DNA of 5,889 nucleotides from DASSHC01 sp035693105 (GCA_035693105.1 DASSHC010000032.1:1-5889), one strand, 5' to 3'. Shown: positions 1 to 5,708, counted from the first letter of the stretch. A program made the numbers and translations. Notes: generated by a model from the sequence alone, not told the origin.

Positions 1-37
1 AGCGTCGCTCGCCCTGTCGCTGATGGTGGGATTCTCG

Positions 38-43
38 TAGAAT
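38..43 (+). promoter_or_regulatory. Probable -10 box of the tRNA-Lys promoter
   Basis: TAGAAT at 38-43 differs from the sigma-70 type consensus TATAAT at one position. It would place the transcription start near 50, about a dozen bases before the mature tRNA 5' end at 63, a usual leader length for a tRNA gene. The -35 region is poor: CTGTCG at 14-19 matches TTGACA at three of six positions with an 18-base spacer. The box lies inside a small inverted repeat (GATTCT 30-35 / AGAATC 39-44), which may be coincidental. Confidence 0.35.
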
Positions 44-62
44 CAATGAACGGCCAGCGCCG

Positions 63-135
63 GAGCCCGTAGCTCAGCTGGCAGAGCAGCGGACTTTTAA
101 TCCGTGGGTCGTGGGTTCGAATCCCACCGGGCTCA
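63..135 (+). tRNA. tRNA-Lys (anticodon UUU)
   Basis: A complete cloverleaf can be folded by eye. The acceptor stem GAGCCCG (63-69) pairs perfectly with CGGGCTC (128-134), with discriminator A135. The D arm is GCTC (72-75) with GAGC (84-87). The anticodon stem GCGGA (89-93) pairs with TCCGT (101-105), including one G-U pair. The seven-base loop CTTTTAA (94-100) carries anticodon TTT at 96-98, which reads AAA/AAG lysine codons. A five-base variable loop (106-110) follows. The T arm GTGGG (111-115) pairs with CCCAC (123-127) around the canonical TTCGAAT loop. The next bases are CCC rather than CCA, so the 3' CCA must be added post-transcriptionally. It is the only gene on the + strand that I can support and faces the minus-strand gene cluster. 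Confidence 0.97.
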
Positions 136-167
136 CCCCGAGATCGTTGATTTGACGCGGAAAATGA

Positions 168-195
168 GAAGCCCTGCCGCTGTTGGCAGGGCTTC
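168..195. terminator. Strong hairpin, likely terminator, possibly bidirectional
   Basis: GAAGCCCTGCC (168-178) and GGCAGGGCTTC (185-195) form a perfect 11-bp stem around the six-base loop GCTGTT. It starts 32 bases after the tRNA-Lys gene. On the + strand the stem is followed by CCGTTGCCTT, a weak U-tract. On the minus strand it is followed by TCATTTTCC, a better U-tract. It could therefore end the tRNA transcript and also stop minus-strand transcription arriving from the cluster whose last gene ends at 592. The stem itself is certain; the direction of termination is inferred. Confidence 0.65.
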
Positions 196-250
196 CCGTT
201 GCCTTGACGGACTCCCTGACCGACAAACGCAGCCGAGCGCTGCGCGGCGT

Positions 251-406
251 GCGCATGTGGTCAGAGGCGGTCTGAATCGAGTCCCGCATCACGTTGTCGC
301 GCTGGCCCGTGCCGCGGAGACGGCCGCTGCCCGGCATGCGCGCGACCTCGATGCGCTGTCGCGCCACCGGCTCGCCACGCGCCCACGCCGCCGAGTAGTC
401 CGATCC
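251..406 (-). pseudogene. Relic of a Lon protease proteolytic domain
   Basis: Read on the minus strand, this stretch encodes about 52 residues with a recognisable Lon signature: an IEVARMPGSGRL segment, then TGQ, then VMRDSIQTA and MR. The LonA family has at this place the pattern ..GLAW...GG...IE...(M/V)PG.G.L..TG.....VM.(E/D)S.QAA. An alanine-tryptophan pair sits 11 residues before the IE, close to the Lon GLAW motif. Third codon positions are almost all G or C, as in real genes of this genome, which argues against a chance match. The catalytic half of the domain (PKDGPSAG serine and the later lysine) is missing, as are the ATPase and N-terminal domains. The GG before IE and the LGD after TGQ are altered. 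The reading frame continues leftwards only into the hairpin and the antisense of the tRNA. I read it as a decayed fragment, not a gene. The identification rests on family motifs recalled, not on an alignment. Confidence 0.5.
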
Positions 407-595
407 CGGTGCCAGCGAGTCCTGGGAGATCAACGACTGGGCCACTCTCATCCGGCACGCCGACAACGTGCTCGTGCAGCGCCTCGTTGTCCCCTGCGAG
501 CCGCCGCGCTGGGCCGCGCGGATGAGATCTACCGGGCGCTACGGATGCAGGCGCACGCGCGGCCAGGGGAATTCGTTGCGTTCAAACAGAGCTAG
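399..595 (+). pseudogene. Possible frameshifted remnant of an unidentified gene
   Basis: Two plus-strand reading frames have protein-like composition and strongly GC-biased third positions in adjacent pieces. The first (about 399-520) follows an in-frame TAG at 393-395 and includes SWEINDWATLIRHADNVLVQ. The second (about 505-595) includes ADEIYRALRMQ and ends GEFVAFKQS with a TAG at 593-595. Joining them needs one frameshift near 505-525. The TAG overlaps the stop of the minus-strand SDR gene in a shared CTAG, an arrangement common for true convergent gene ends. There is no convincing start or Shine-Dalgarno, and I do not recognise a family. Together with the Lon relic and the hairpin, this is all I see in the 196-591 interval. 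It could also be chance in GC-rich DNA. Confidence 0.25.
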
Positions 596-1341
596 AGCAT
601 CACATCGCCGCCGTTGGGGCCAAGCGTCTGCCCGACGTAGTACGAGCCTGCGTGGGAGGCGAGGAACACGACCGAGGGGGCCACCTCTTCCGGAAGCCCA
701 ACGCGGTGGATCGGCAGCAGGCTGACGTAGTCTTTGACCGGCGCACCCTCGACTTTGGGCACGATGCCGGTGGCAATCGGACCCGGCGCGACGCAGTTCA
801 CCAGCACGCCGCGCTCGGCGACTTCTCGCGCCAAGCTCTTGGTGAAGCCGATGATGCCGGCCTTGGCTGCCGCGTAGTGGGCGAACCACTCGCGGCCGAT
901 CTGACCGATCTGGGACGAGATATTGATGACGCGGCCGTCCTGGCGCTCTAGCATGCCGGGCAGGACCATGCTCGTGACCAGGAAGGTGCCGCGAAGATGG
1001 GTCGCGATCATCTCGTCCCACATCGCCACCGTCATCGCTTCCACGGGCGCCAGGGTAACGAAGCCGGCGTTGTTGACCAGAATGTCGATGCGGCCGAAGG
1101 CCCCGGTGACGAGATCGACCATCTGCCGCACCGCATCGACCTGGGAGACATCCGCCTGAACCGCCAGCGCCTGGTGACCCATTTCGCGAATCTGCCCGAC
1201 GACATCATGCGCCTCGGCCTCTGCCAGATGGTAATTGACGCCGACGTCCGCGCCCTCACGCGCGAAGGCCAGCGCGATCTCGCGCCCAATTCCTCGGCTG
1301 GCGCCGGTGACCAGCGCCTTGCGCCGCTCAAGCACGCCCAC
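592..1341 (-). CDS. SDR family oxidoreductase, FabG-like (NADP-type)
   Basis: This 249-residue classical short-chain dehydrogenase/reductase is a cytoplasmic Rossmann-fold enzyme that interconverts an alcohol and a ketone. The cofactor motif TGASRGIG is at residues 12-19, NNAG at 90-93, Ser143, and YxxxK as Tyr156/Lys160; the PG motif is at 186-187. The end of strand beta-2 reads VNYH with no acidic residue, and Arg16 is present, which favours NADP(H). The C-terminus (PNGGDVML) is typical of FabG-like proteins. One feature departs from the usual tetrad: the helix-4 Asn (TNL in FabG) is His115 (THLRGTF), a change seen in some SDRs. The GTG start is chosen because AGAGAGGG (1349-1356) lies 7 bases upstream. 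It is the last gene of the minus-strand cluster, 96 bases after the isoaspartyl peptidase. The SDR class is near certain; the substrate is unknown, and a role in fatty acid synthesis is unlikely given the neighbours. Confidence 0.93.
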   Translation of the reverse strand: MGVLERRKALVTGASRGIGREIALAFAREGADVGVNYHLAEAEAHDVVGQIREMGHQALAVQADVSQVDAVRQMVDLVTGAFGRIDILVNNAGFVTLAPVEAMTVAMWDEMIATHLRGTFLVTSMVLPGMLERQDGRVINISSQIGQIGREWFAHYAAAKAGIIGFTKSLAREVAERGVLVNCVAPGPIATGIVPKVEGAPVKDYVSLLPIHRVGLPEEVAPSVVFLASHAGSYYVGQTLGPNGGDVML

Positions 1342-1348
1342 AGGCGAA

Positions 1349-1356
1349 CCCTCTCT
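1349..1356 (-). promoter_or_regulatory. Shine-Dalgarno fixing the GTG start of the FabG-like SDR
   Basis: On the minus strand AGAGAGGG lies 7 bases before GTG at 1339-1341. A second in-frame GTG two codons later is slightly less well spaced. No terminator or promoter is evident in the 96-base gap 1342-1437, so translation restarts here from a longer transcript or from a promoter I cannot recognise. Confidence 0.55.
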
Positions 1357-1437
1357 GACTTGCGGCTCTGCCGCCGAATCGACTTGTACCGACCGCCGTC
1401 AGCGCGTCGAGGTAGGCCTGAACGTCCGCGGCATCCC

Positions 1438-2346
1438 TTACGAGCCGGTCGCGAGCTTGACCGGGACAACGGCTATCGGCTGCCCATCAATCACGACGGC
1501 GGCCGCCAGCGACCGTCCGTTGTGGGCGATACCGATCCGGCCGTGAGCGTCGACCGCGATCACCCCACCCACGCCCTGCCGCTGCTCCCAGAGGTAGTGG
1601 AGCGCGTCCTCGACCACCCGCTGGGGGTGCACTTCCTGGAGCAGGCTCCCGATCCGCTCGGCCAGCAGCAACTCGTGGAAGGCTTCGCCGAGCCCGGAGC
1701 AGGCGACAGCGCCGGCTCGCGCGGCGTAGGCGCCGGCCCCCACGATGGCGGAATCTCCGATGCGCCCGGGGTGCTTGAAAAAGAGTCCCCCGGTCGAGAC
1801 CCCGGCAGCCGTGCCGTCATCGGTGCGGGCGACGCACCCGACCGTGTCCAACGCGCCGGTTGGGTCGGGCTGGCCAGTGAACGGATTGAGTCCGAGTTCG
1901 CTCAGTGAGCCACACTCCCGCATCCGTTGCCACGCCGCGCGCTGCGCCTCCGTCTCGCAGTCGGCCGCTGGGAAGCCTTGCTCGCGGGCAAAGAGCGAGG
2001 CCCCAGCGCCAGCCAGGAGGACGTGCGGCGTGGCGTCCAGGATGCGGCGCGCGACCGAGATCGGGTTGGCGACCCGCTGGATGGCCGCGACCGCGCCCGC
2101 CTTACCCGAGACGCCGTCGATGATCAGGGCATCCATCTCGACGACTCCGTCGCGATTCAACACCGACCCGCTGCCGGCGTTGAAGGCTGGATCGTCTTCC
2201 ATGATGCGGATCGTCGCTTCGACCGCGTCGAGGCGTCCTTGCGCCAGCGCCGCCGCGCCGGCCAGAGCCGCCCGCTCGACGGTCGCCTGATAGGCCCGCG
2301 TCAGCGGCACGTCGACGCCTCCATGCGCGATGACGATGCGGCTCAT
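1438..2346 (-). CDS. Isoaspartyl peptidase / L-asparaginase (Ntn hydrolase, family T2)
   Basis: This 302-residue N-terminal-nucleophile hydrolase cleaves beta-aspartyl (isoaspartyl) peptides and, in many family members, L-asparagine. The precursor self-cleaves to give alpha and beta subunits. Visible motifs in order: HGG at 8-10, FNAGSGSVLN at 55-64 with EMDA at 70-73, the cleavage site Asp167/Thr168 in LDTVG (Thr168 becomes the nucleophile), STGG at 184-187, and RIGDS at 195-199 followed by GAGAYA. These match the plant-type asparaginase fold, and the length is close to characterised members of roughly 300-320 residues. There is no signal peptide, so it should act in the cytoplasm. The usual HGGAG is HGGVD here, pointing to a subfamily. 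ATG at 2344-2346 is preceded by AAGGAG (2357-2362) at 10 bases. It starts 22 bases after the upstream SDR and is presumably co-transcribed with it. Next to a peptide-type ABC importer it may hydrolyse an imported beta-aspartyl amide, which is inference. Confidence 0.93.
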   Translation of the reverse strand: MSRIVIAHGGVDVPLTRAYQATVERAALAGAAALAQGRLDAVEATIRIMEDDPAFNAGSGSVLNRDGVVEMDALIIDGVSGKAGAVAAIQRVANPISVARRILDATPHVLLAGAGASLFAREQGFPAADCETEAQRAAWQRMRECGSLSELGLNPFTGQPDPTGALDTVGCVARTDDGTAAGVSTGGLFFKHPGRIGDSAIVGAGAYAARAGAVACSGLGEAFHELLLAERIGSLLQEVHPQRVVEDALHYLWEQRQGVGGVIAVDAHGRIGIAHNGRSLAAAVVIDGQPIAVVPVKLATGS

Positions 2347-2368
2347 GGCTGGATGGCTCCTTGCTCGC

Positions 2369-3148
2369 TCAGACGGCCGTCAAGCCGCCGTCGACCGTCA
2401 ACGCGCTGCCGGTGATAAAGGCTGCCCGGTCGCTCAGCAAGAACAGGATAGCGTCGGCGATCTCCTCCGGCTCAGCGACCCGCCGCAGCAGGTGGATGCC
2501 GGCCGTTTCGGCCAACCGCTCCTCGGGGTCGCCGAAGCGGCGCAGGTTGTTGAGGACCATCGGCGTGCGCACGGATCCAGGGCAGACGCAGTTGACGCGG
2601 ACCCGCGGCGCGAACTCCATCGCGAGGTACTTGGTCAAGGCGATGACACCTCCTTTGGAGGCGGAATACGCACTCGTCCCACCCCAACCGATCAGTCCGG
2701 AGACCGAGGCGAGATTGACCACGCTGCCGCGCCCCGCCGCCGACATCGCCGGCAGCAAGGCCCGGTTGGTGGCGAAGATCCCCTTGAGGTTGACATCGAT
2801 GATCCGGTCCCACAACGCCTCGTCGATCGCACCGGTGGAGGGCGCCGGCGGGTTGATGCCGGCATTGGCGACCAGGAAGTCGGGCGCGCCCGACTCCGCC
2901 AGGATGGTCGTCGTCACGTCCGCCACCTCTTGCCAGCGAGAGACGTCCATGACCGCGGTCGTCAGCCTGCCCGGTTGCCCGCGCAGCGTTTCCGTCAGTC
3001 GTTCCAGGCCGTTCGGATCGACATCGGCCGCGATCACCCGGCAGCCGCGGGCCGCCAGCGCCGTCGCCGTCGCCCGGCCGATGCCGGAGGCGGCGCCCGT
3101 GACGACGGCGAGCCGTCCCTGCCACTGCTCCTCGGTCGTTGTTTCCAT
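2369..3148 (-). CDS. SDR family oxidoreductase (NAD-type)
   Basis: This 259-residue classical SDR has a complete catalytic set. TGAASGIG is at residues 17-24, ANAG at 94-97 (the common variant of NNAG), Asn120 in VNLKG, Ser148, Tyr161 and Lys165 in YSASK, and CPGSVRTPM from 189. Asp42 at the end of strand beta-2 (AADVD) is the usual sign of NAD(H) preference, in contrast to the other SDR of this window. The protein is probably a cytoplasmic tetrameric alcohol or hydroxy-acid dehydrogenase; the substrate is not readable. The ATG at 3146-3148 is the only good start: an in-frame TAA lies at 3188-3190 and no ATG or GTG intervenes. The Shine-Dalgarno is modest (GAGG at 3160-3163, 11 bases away). 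A 94-base gap separates it from the degenerate amidohydrolase upstream, and 22 bases separate it from the isoaspartyl peptidase downstream. Resemblance to 2-deoxy-D-gluconate or glucose dehydrogenases is only at family level. Confidence 0.93.
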   Translation of the reverse strand: METTTEEQWQGRLAVVTGAASGIGRATATALAARGCRVIAADVDPNGLERLTETLRGQPGRLTTAVMDVSRWQEVADVTTTILAESGAPDFLVANAGINPPAPSTGAIDEALWDRIIDVNLKGIFATNRALLPAMSAAGRGSVVNLASVSGLIGWGGTSAYSASKGGVIALTKYLAMEFAPRVRVNCVCPGSVRTPMVLNNLRRFGDPEERLAETAGIHLLRRVAEPEEIADAILFLLSDRAAFITGSALTVDGGLTAV

Positions 3149-3242
3149 TACTACTGCCGCCTCACGGCTGCTCCTCAGCTGTCGCGCTTAGCGCGCCACG
3201 CCACACCAGCCCGCGCCGGCTCGGGCCAGCGTCTCCGGTCCA

Positions 3243-4010
3243 TCACGCGACCGGCGATCGCGCGACGAGCCGCGCGATGTTGTCCCAGCCGACCTGCTGC
3301 TTGACGGCGTCGGAGACGTGGGCCATGCGAGCGCGCAGCGTTTCGAAGGCCTGGTCGAAGATCGGCGCGCCGCTACCCCACAGCACGCGCCCCGGTCCGA
3401 ACTCGGCGATGCAGTCCTCGATGAAGTCTTCGCGGTAGACGCCGGAGGTCTCGGCGATGACGTTCGGGCAGGCGCGCATCATGGCTTGCGCGTCGCCGAG
3501 CAGCAGCCCGCTGATGTTGATCTGCCCAGCGTGCGTCGCGATGAAGGTCACCTCGGGAAAGCGACGCGCGAGGGCGGCGATCTGGCTCGGATGCGAGAAG
3601 GTGGGATAGCCGCCGGCGATCATGACCGGCAGGCGCAACGCCGCCGCCGCTTCGACGATCGGGTAGACGATGGGGTCGGTGATGACGAAGTGTTCCTCCC
3701 AGGGGTCGAGGAAGAGGCCGCGAAAGCCAAGCTGCTGGATCGCGCGGTCCAGCTCGCGCACGGCCGCCTCACCCCGCCAGGGATCGACCCGCGCAAAACC
3801 GACGAAGCGATCCGGCCATGCCGACACGGCCTGGGCGACCAGATCGTTGGCGGGGCCGAGGTCGTAGCCGCGCGGCCGCGCCGGGCAGAGGACCGCGCGC
3901 CCGATGTCGCAGCGCTCCATGCTCGCGAGCAGGTCGGCCGGGCGCAAGGAATACCCGTACAGGCAGTCGCCGAGACGCACCTGGGCGTCGTAGAGCCTCA
4001 TCTCGCTCAC
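3243..4010 (-). CDS. Amidohydrolase-fold protein lacking most metal ligands
   Basis: This 255-residue TIM-barrel protein of the Amidohydro_2 type is clearly related to the gene immediately upstream. Shared stretches include GFAR, GEAAVR, the LGFRGL strand, AETS and RVLWGS. However, the metal site is largely gone. The N-terminal D-x-H-x-H is D8-A-Q10-V-R12. The strand-5 His is Ala132 (PVMIAGG). The strand-8 Asp is Gly214 (GSGAP in place of GSDGP). The strand-4 Lys of the paralogue is Phe100. Only His160 (ATHAGQ) is kept. The reading frame is intact and full length with normal codon use, so it is under selection rather than decaying. It may be a non-catalytic partner of the upstream enzyme or use other chemistry; both are inference. 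The start GTG at 4008-4010 has GGGAGG six bases upstream. An in-frame ATG three codons later (3999-4001) is too far from that site. Confidence 0.88.
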   Translation of the reverse strand: MSEMRLYDAQVRLGDCLYGYSLRPADLLASMERCDIGRAVLCPARPRGYDLGPANDLVAQAVSAWPDRFVGFARVDPWRGEAAVRELDRAIQQLGFRGLFLDPWEEHFVITDPIVYPIVEAAAALRLPVMIAGGYPTFSHPSQIAALARRFPEVTFIATHAGQINISGLLLGDAQAMMRACPNVIAETSGVYREDFIEDCIAEFGPGRVLWGSGAPIFDQAFETLRARMAHVSDAVKQQVGWDNIARLVARSPVA

Positions 4011-4013
4011 TCC

Positions 4014-4751
4014 CTACCTCCCGACTCGATCGAGGATGCGCGCGATGTTCTCGGAGAAGAGGAGCGCCTCTTCCTGCTGCGACAGCCCCGCCGCGCGCAC
4101 CTTCGCCACCTCGAGCGTCGGGTCGCAGCCGGGGCCGTCCGACCCGAACAGCACCCGCTCGGCGCCGATCGCCTCGACCGCTCGCTTAATCATCTGCGGA
4201 TAGGGCATGGCGGACGTCTCAAGAATCAGGTTGGGATAAGCTTGCGCCGCCTGAATCGCGTCTTCGACGTGAAAGTAGCCGCCCATGTGCCCGAGGATGA
4301 TCGTGGCCTCGGGGACGAGCGCCGCCGCCCCGGCGATCTGGTAGGGGAGGGTGAACTCCTCGTCGCCGCAGTGGAACAGCGTCGGCGCATGCCACTCCGC
4401 CGCCTTGTGGATCAGCGCGATGGTCTCGGGCGAGGTGGGTGGCATGACATACGAGACCGGATGGAGCTTGAGCCCCTTCATACCGAGGTCGCGGAAGCCG
4501 TGCTCCAGCGCGCGCACCGCGGCCTCCCCGTAATGCGGGTTCATGCGGGCGTAGCCGATCAGGCGCGGATACCGCCGGCAGGCGTCGGCGATATACTGCA
4601 GCGGATCGCTCCCGTCGGCCATCGGCGCATCGCGGTAGGTCATGACGACCGCCTGCTCGATGCCGGCTTCGTCCATCAACTGGAGGATGGTCTCTGGTGG
4701 ATCGACCCAGAACCCAGCCTCGTCGATATGCGTGTGTGAGTCGAAAATCAC
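4014..4751 (-). CDS. Metal-dependent amidohydrolase (Amidohydro_2 type)
   Basis: This 245-residue TIM-barrel hydrolase or decarboxylase has the full set of family residues. These are D4-S-H6-T-H8 at the N-terminus, KLHP at 95-98 on strand 4, His127 (LFHCG) on strand 5, His155 (GHMGG) on strand 6, and Asp205 in GSDGP on strand 8. The family, PF04909, includes aminocarboxymuconate-semialdehyde and resorcylate-type decarboxylases and lactonases such as 2-pyrone-4,6-dicarboxylate hydrolase. The reaction therefore cannot be fixed by motifs alone. No signal peptide is present, so it is cytoplasmic. The GTG start at 4749-4751 follows AGAGGGGG (4759-4766) at 7 bases. It lies 31 bases after the DppC-type permease and only 3 bases before its degenerate paralogue, whose Shine-Dalgarno is inside its last codons. 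The close packing with an ABC importer suggests it acts on the imported compound or a product of it. Confidence 0.92.
   Translation of the reverse strand: MIFDSHTHIDEAGFWVDPPETILQLMDEAGIEQAVVMTYRDAPMADGSDPLQYIADACRRYPRLIGYARMNPHYGEAAVRALEHGFRDLGMKGLKLHPVSYVMPPTSPETIALIHKAAEWHAPTLFHCGDEEFTLPYQIAGAAALVPEATIILGHMGGYFHVEDAIQAAQAYPNLILETSAMPYPQMIKRAVEAIGAERVLFGSDGPGCDPTLEVAKVRAAGLSQQEEALLFSENIARILDRVGR
4017..4022 (-). promoter_or_regulatory. Shine-Dalgarno of the degenerate amidohydrolase, inside the preceding gene
   Basis: GGGAGG on the minus strand forms the last two sense codons of the upstream amidohydrolase (Gly-Arg) and touches its TAG (4014-4016). It sits six bases before the GTG at 4008-4010. 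Ribosomes ending on the first gene can restart at once on the second, so the two paralogues are likely made in linked amounts. It also decides for the GTG over the later ATG. Confidence 0.7.
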
Positions 4752-4782
4752 CGACGCACCCCCTCTCTGGCACGTGGCCGGT

Positions 4783-5694
4783 CTAGCGATTGCGCAGCCG
4801 GGGATCCAGGGCGTCGCGGAGGCCGTCTCCGACGAGGTTCAAGTTCAAGATGACGATCAAGATGGCGAGGCCGGGGAAGGTGGTCATCCACCAGGCCGTC
4901 TCGATCCACTGCCGCCCGGAAGCGAGGTCAGCTCCCCACTCGGGGTTTGGCGCCTGTACGCCGAGACCCAGGAAGGAGAGCGACGCGCCGATGATGATGG
5001 CCCACCCGGTGGCGACGGTGGCGAGCACCATAATCGGCGCCACCACGTTGGGGAGAATGTGCCGCAGCATGATACGAAAGTCGCTGACGCCGATCACGCG
5101 CGCGGCATCCACGTAGACGTTTTCCTTCGTGCTCAGATAGGAGCTTCGGACCAAACGGACAAACCCCGGAATGAGGGCGATTCCCACCGCGATCGTGGCG
5201 TGGATGACGCTGCTCCCGAGCACGGCAACCACCACCAGGGCGAGCAGGATACCGGGGAACGCGAGCATGATATCCATCAAGCGCGAGATGATCCGGTCCA
5301 CATAGCCGCCGTAGTACCCGGCGATCATGCCGACCGGCACGCCGGCTCCGGCGGCTATGGCGATGGCGACCACGCCGACCACGACCGTGAGGCGCCCGCC
5401 GAAGAGGATGCGCGACAAAATGTCGCGACCGATCGCGTCGGTGCCGAGGAGATGACTCAAGGACGGTTTGGCCGCGACTGAGGAGATATCGGGCTTCGTG
5501 GGGGAATAGGGCGCGAGCAGCGGAGCGAAGATCAACGCCAACCCGACCAGGACCAGAATGGCCAGCGCGACCACCGCGCCATGGTTGCGGCTGAACCGCT
5601 GCGCGGTCTCGCGCACCCAGCCCTTGCCGGCCCCTGCTCCGAACGAGCCGGATCGGTCGCGACGGGCAGTCTGATCGACGACGTCCACATCCAC
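4783..5694 (-). CDS. Peptide-type ABC transporter permease, DppC/OppC family
   Basis: This 303-residue inner-membrane permease of the peptide/nickel importer family forms the translocation channel with a DppB-type partner. A polar N-terminal tail (1-38) precedes TM1 (about 40-62), as in the OppC_N domain. The hallmark HLLGTDAIGRDILSR is at 81-95, and further membrane segments are near 102-127, 143-160, 164-180, 216-245 and 268-288. The cytoplasmic EAA loop reads DAARVIG at 196-202 and ends ILP at 213-215; it docks on the ATPase. The C-terminus (GDGLRDALDPRLR) is diagnostic. The GTG at 5692-5694 is supported by AAGGAG (5703-5708) eight bases upstream. The partner dppB-type gene ends 12 bases upstream. 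No ATPase or solute-binding protein gene lies in the window, so these must be further upstream or elsewhere. Substrate is unknown: dipeptides, oligopeptides, sugars or other small solutes are all known for this family. Confidence 0.96.
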   Translation of the reverse strand: MDVDVVDQTARRDRSGSFGAGAGKGWVRETAQRFSRNHGAVVALAILVLVGLALIFAPLLAPYSPTKPDISSVAAKPSLSHLLGTDAIGRDILSRILFGGRLTVVVGVVAIAIAAGAGVPVGMIAGYYGGYVDRIISRLMDIMLAFPGILLALVVVAVLGSSVIHATIAVGIALIPGFVRLVRSSYLSTKENVYVDAARVIGVSDFRIMLRHILPNVVAPIMVLATVATGWAIIIGASLSFLGLGVQAPNPEWGADLASGRQWIETAWWMTTFPGLAILIVILNLNLVGDGLRDALDPRLRNR

Positions 5695-5702
5695 TGCTCT
5701 GG

Positions 5703-5708
5703 CTCCTT
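5703..5708 (-). promoter_or_regulatory. Shine-Dalgarno of the DppC-type gene overlapping the DppB-type stop
   Basis: AAGGAG overlaps the TAA stop (5707-5709) of the upstream permease and lies eight bases before the GTG start at 5692-5694. The stop-to-start gap is 12 bases. This indicates translational coupling of the two permease subunits, which are needed in equal amounts. Confidence 0.75.

Noticed and set aside
2..40. A hydrophobic plus-strand frame (ASLALSLMVGFS then TAG) that could be the end of an upstream membrane protein
   Set aside because: Thirteen codons at a window edge are too few to support a gene call.
111..135. The tRNA-Lys 3' end as an attachment site for an integrated element
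   Set aside because: I saw no second copy of this sequence in the window and no integrase gene. The neighbouring Lon relic alone is not enough.
74..466. A 130-codon minus-strand open frame with C-terminus SPVGFEPTTHGLKVRCSAS
   Set aside because: The C-terminal part is the antisense translation of the tRNA-Lys gene, a well-known source of false hypothetical proteins. Only the middle part has meaning, as a Lon relic.
504..521. A CCGCGC / GCGCGG hairpin downstream of the FabG-like SDR
   Set aside because: It has a six-base stem and no U-tract, and such stems are expected at this base composition.
104..595. A 163-codon plus-strand open frame
   Set aside because: It begins inside the tRNA and runs through the terminator hairpin, and most of it is Arg/Ala-rich shadow translation. 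Only its last ~30 codons look protein-like.
1342..1437. An open minus-strand frame in the gap reading DAADVQAYLDALTAV
   Set aside because: It has no ATG, GTG or Shine-Dalgarno and is out of frame with the peptidase. It may be a frameshifted remnant, but nothing supports that further.
3151..3176. A tiny leader-like cistron (GAGGAG, GTG, three codons, TAG) before the NAD-type SDR
   Set aside because: Four codons with no regulatory residue pattern can arise by chance in GC-rich sequence.
3183..3195. A CGCGC-TTA-GCGCG hairpin in the gap between the degenerate amidohydrolase and the NAD-type SDR
   Set aside because: The stem has only five pairs and no U-tract follows on either strand, so it is not a convincing terminator.
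3318..4739. A 473-codon plus-strand open frame across both amidohydrolase genes
   Set aside because: It is a shadow of the GC-rich minus-strand genes: the composition is Arg/Ala/Asp-rich with no recognisable fold, while the minus frames carry clear family motifs.
4642..5481. A 279-codon plus-strand open frame over the DppC-type gene
   Set aside because: It is an antisense shadow rich in Asp, His and Gly, and the minus-strand permease is unambiguous.
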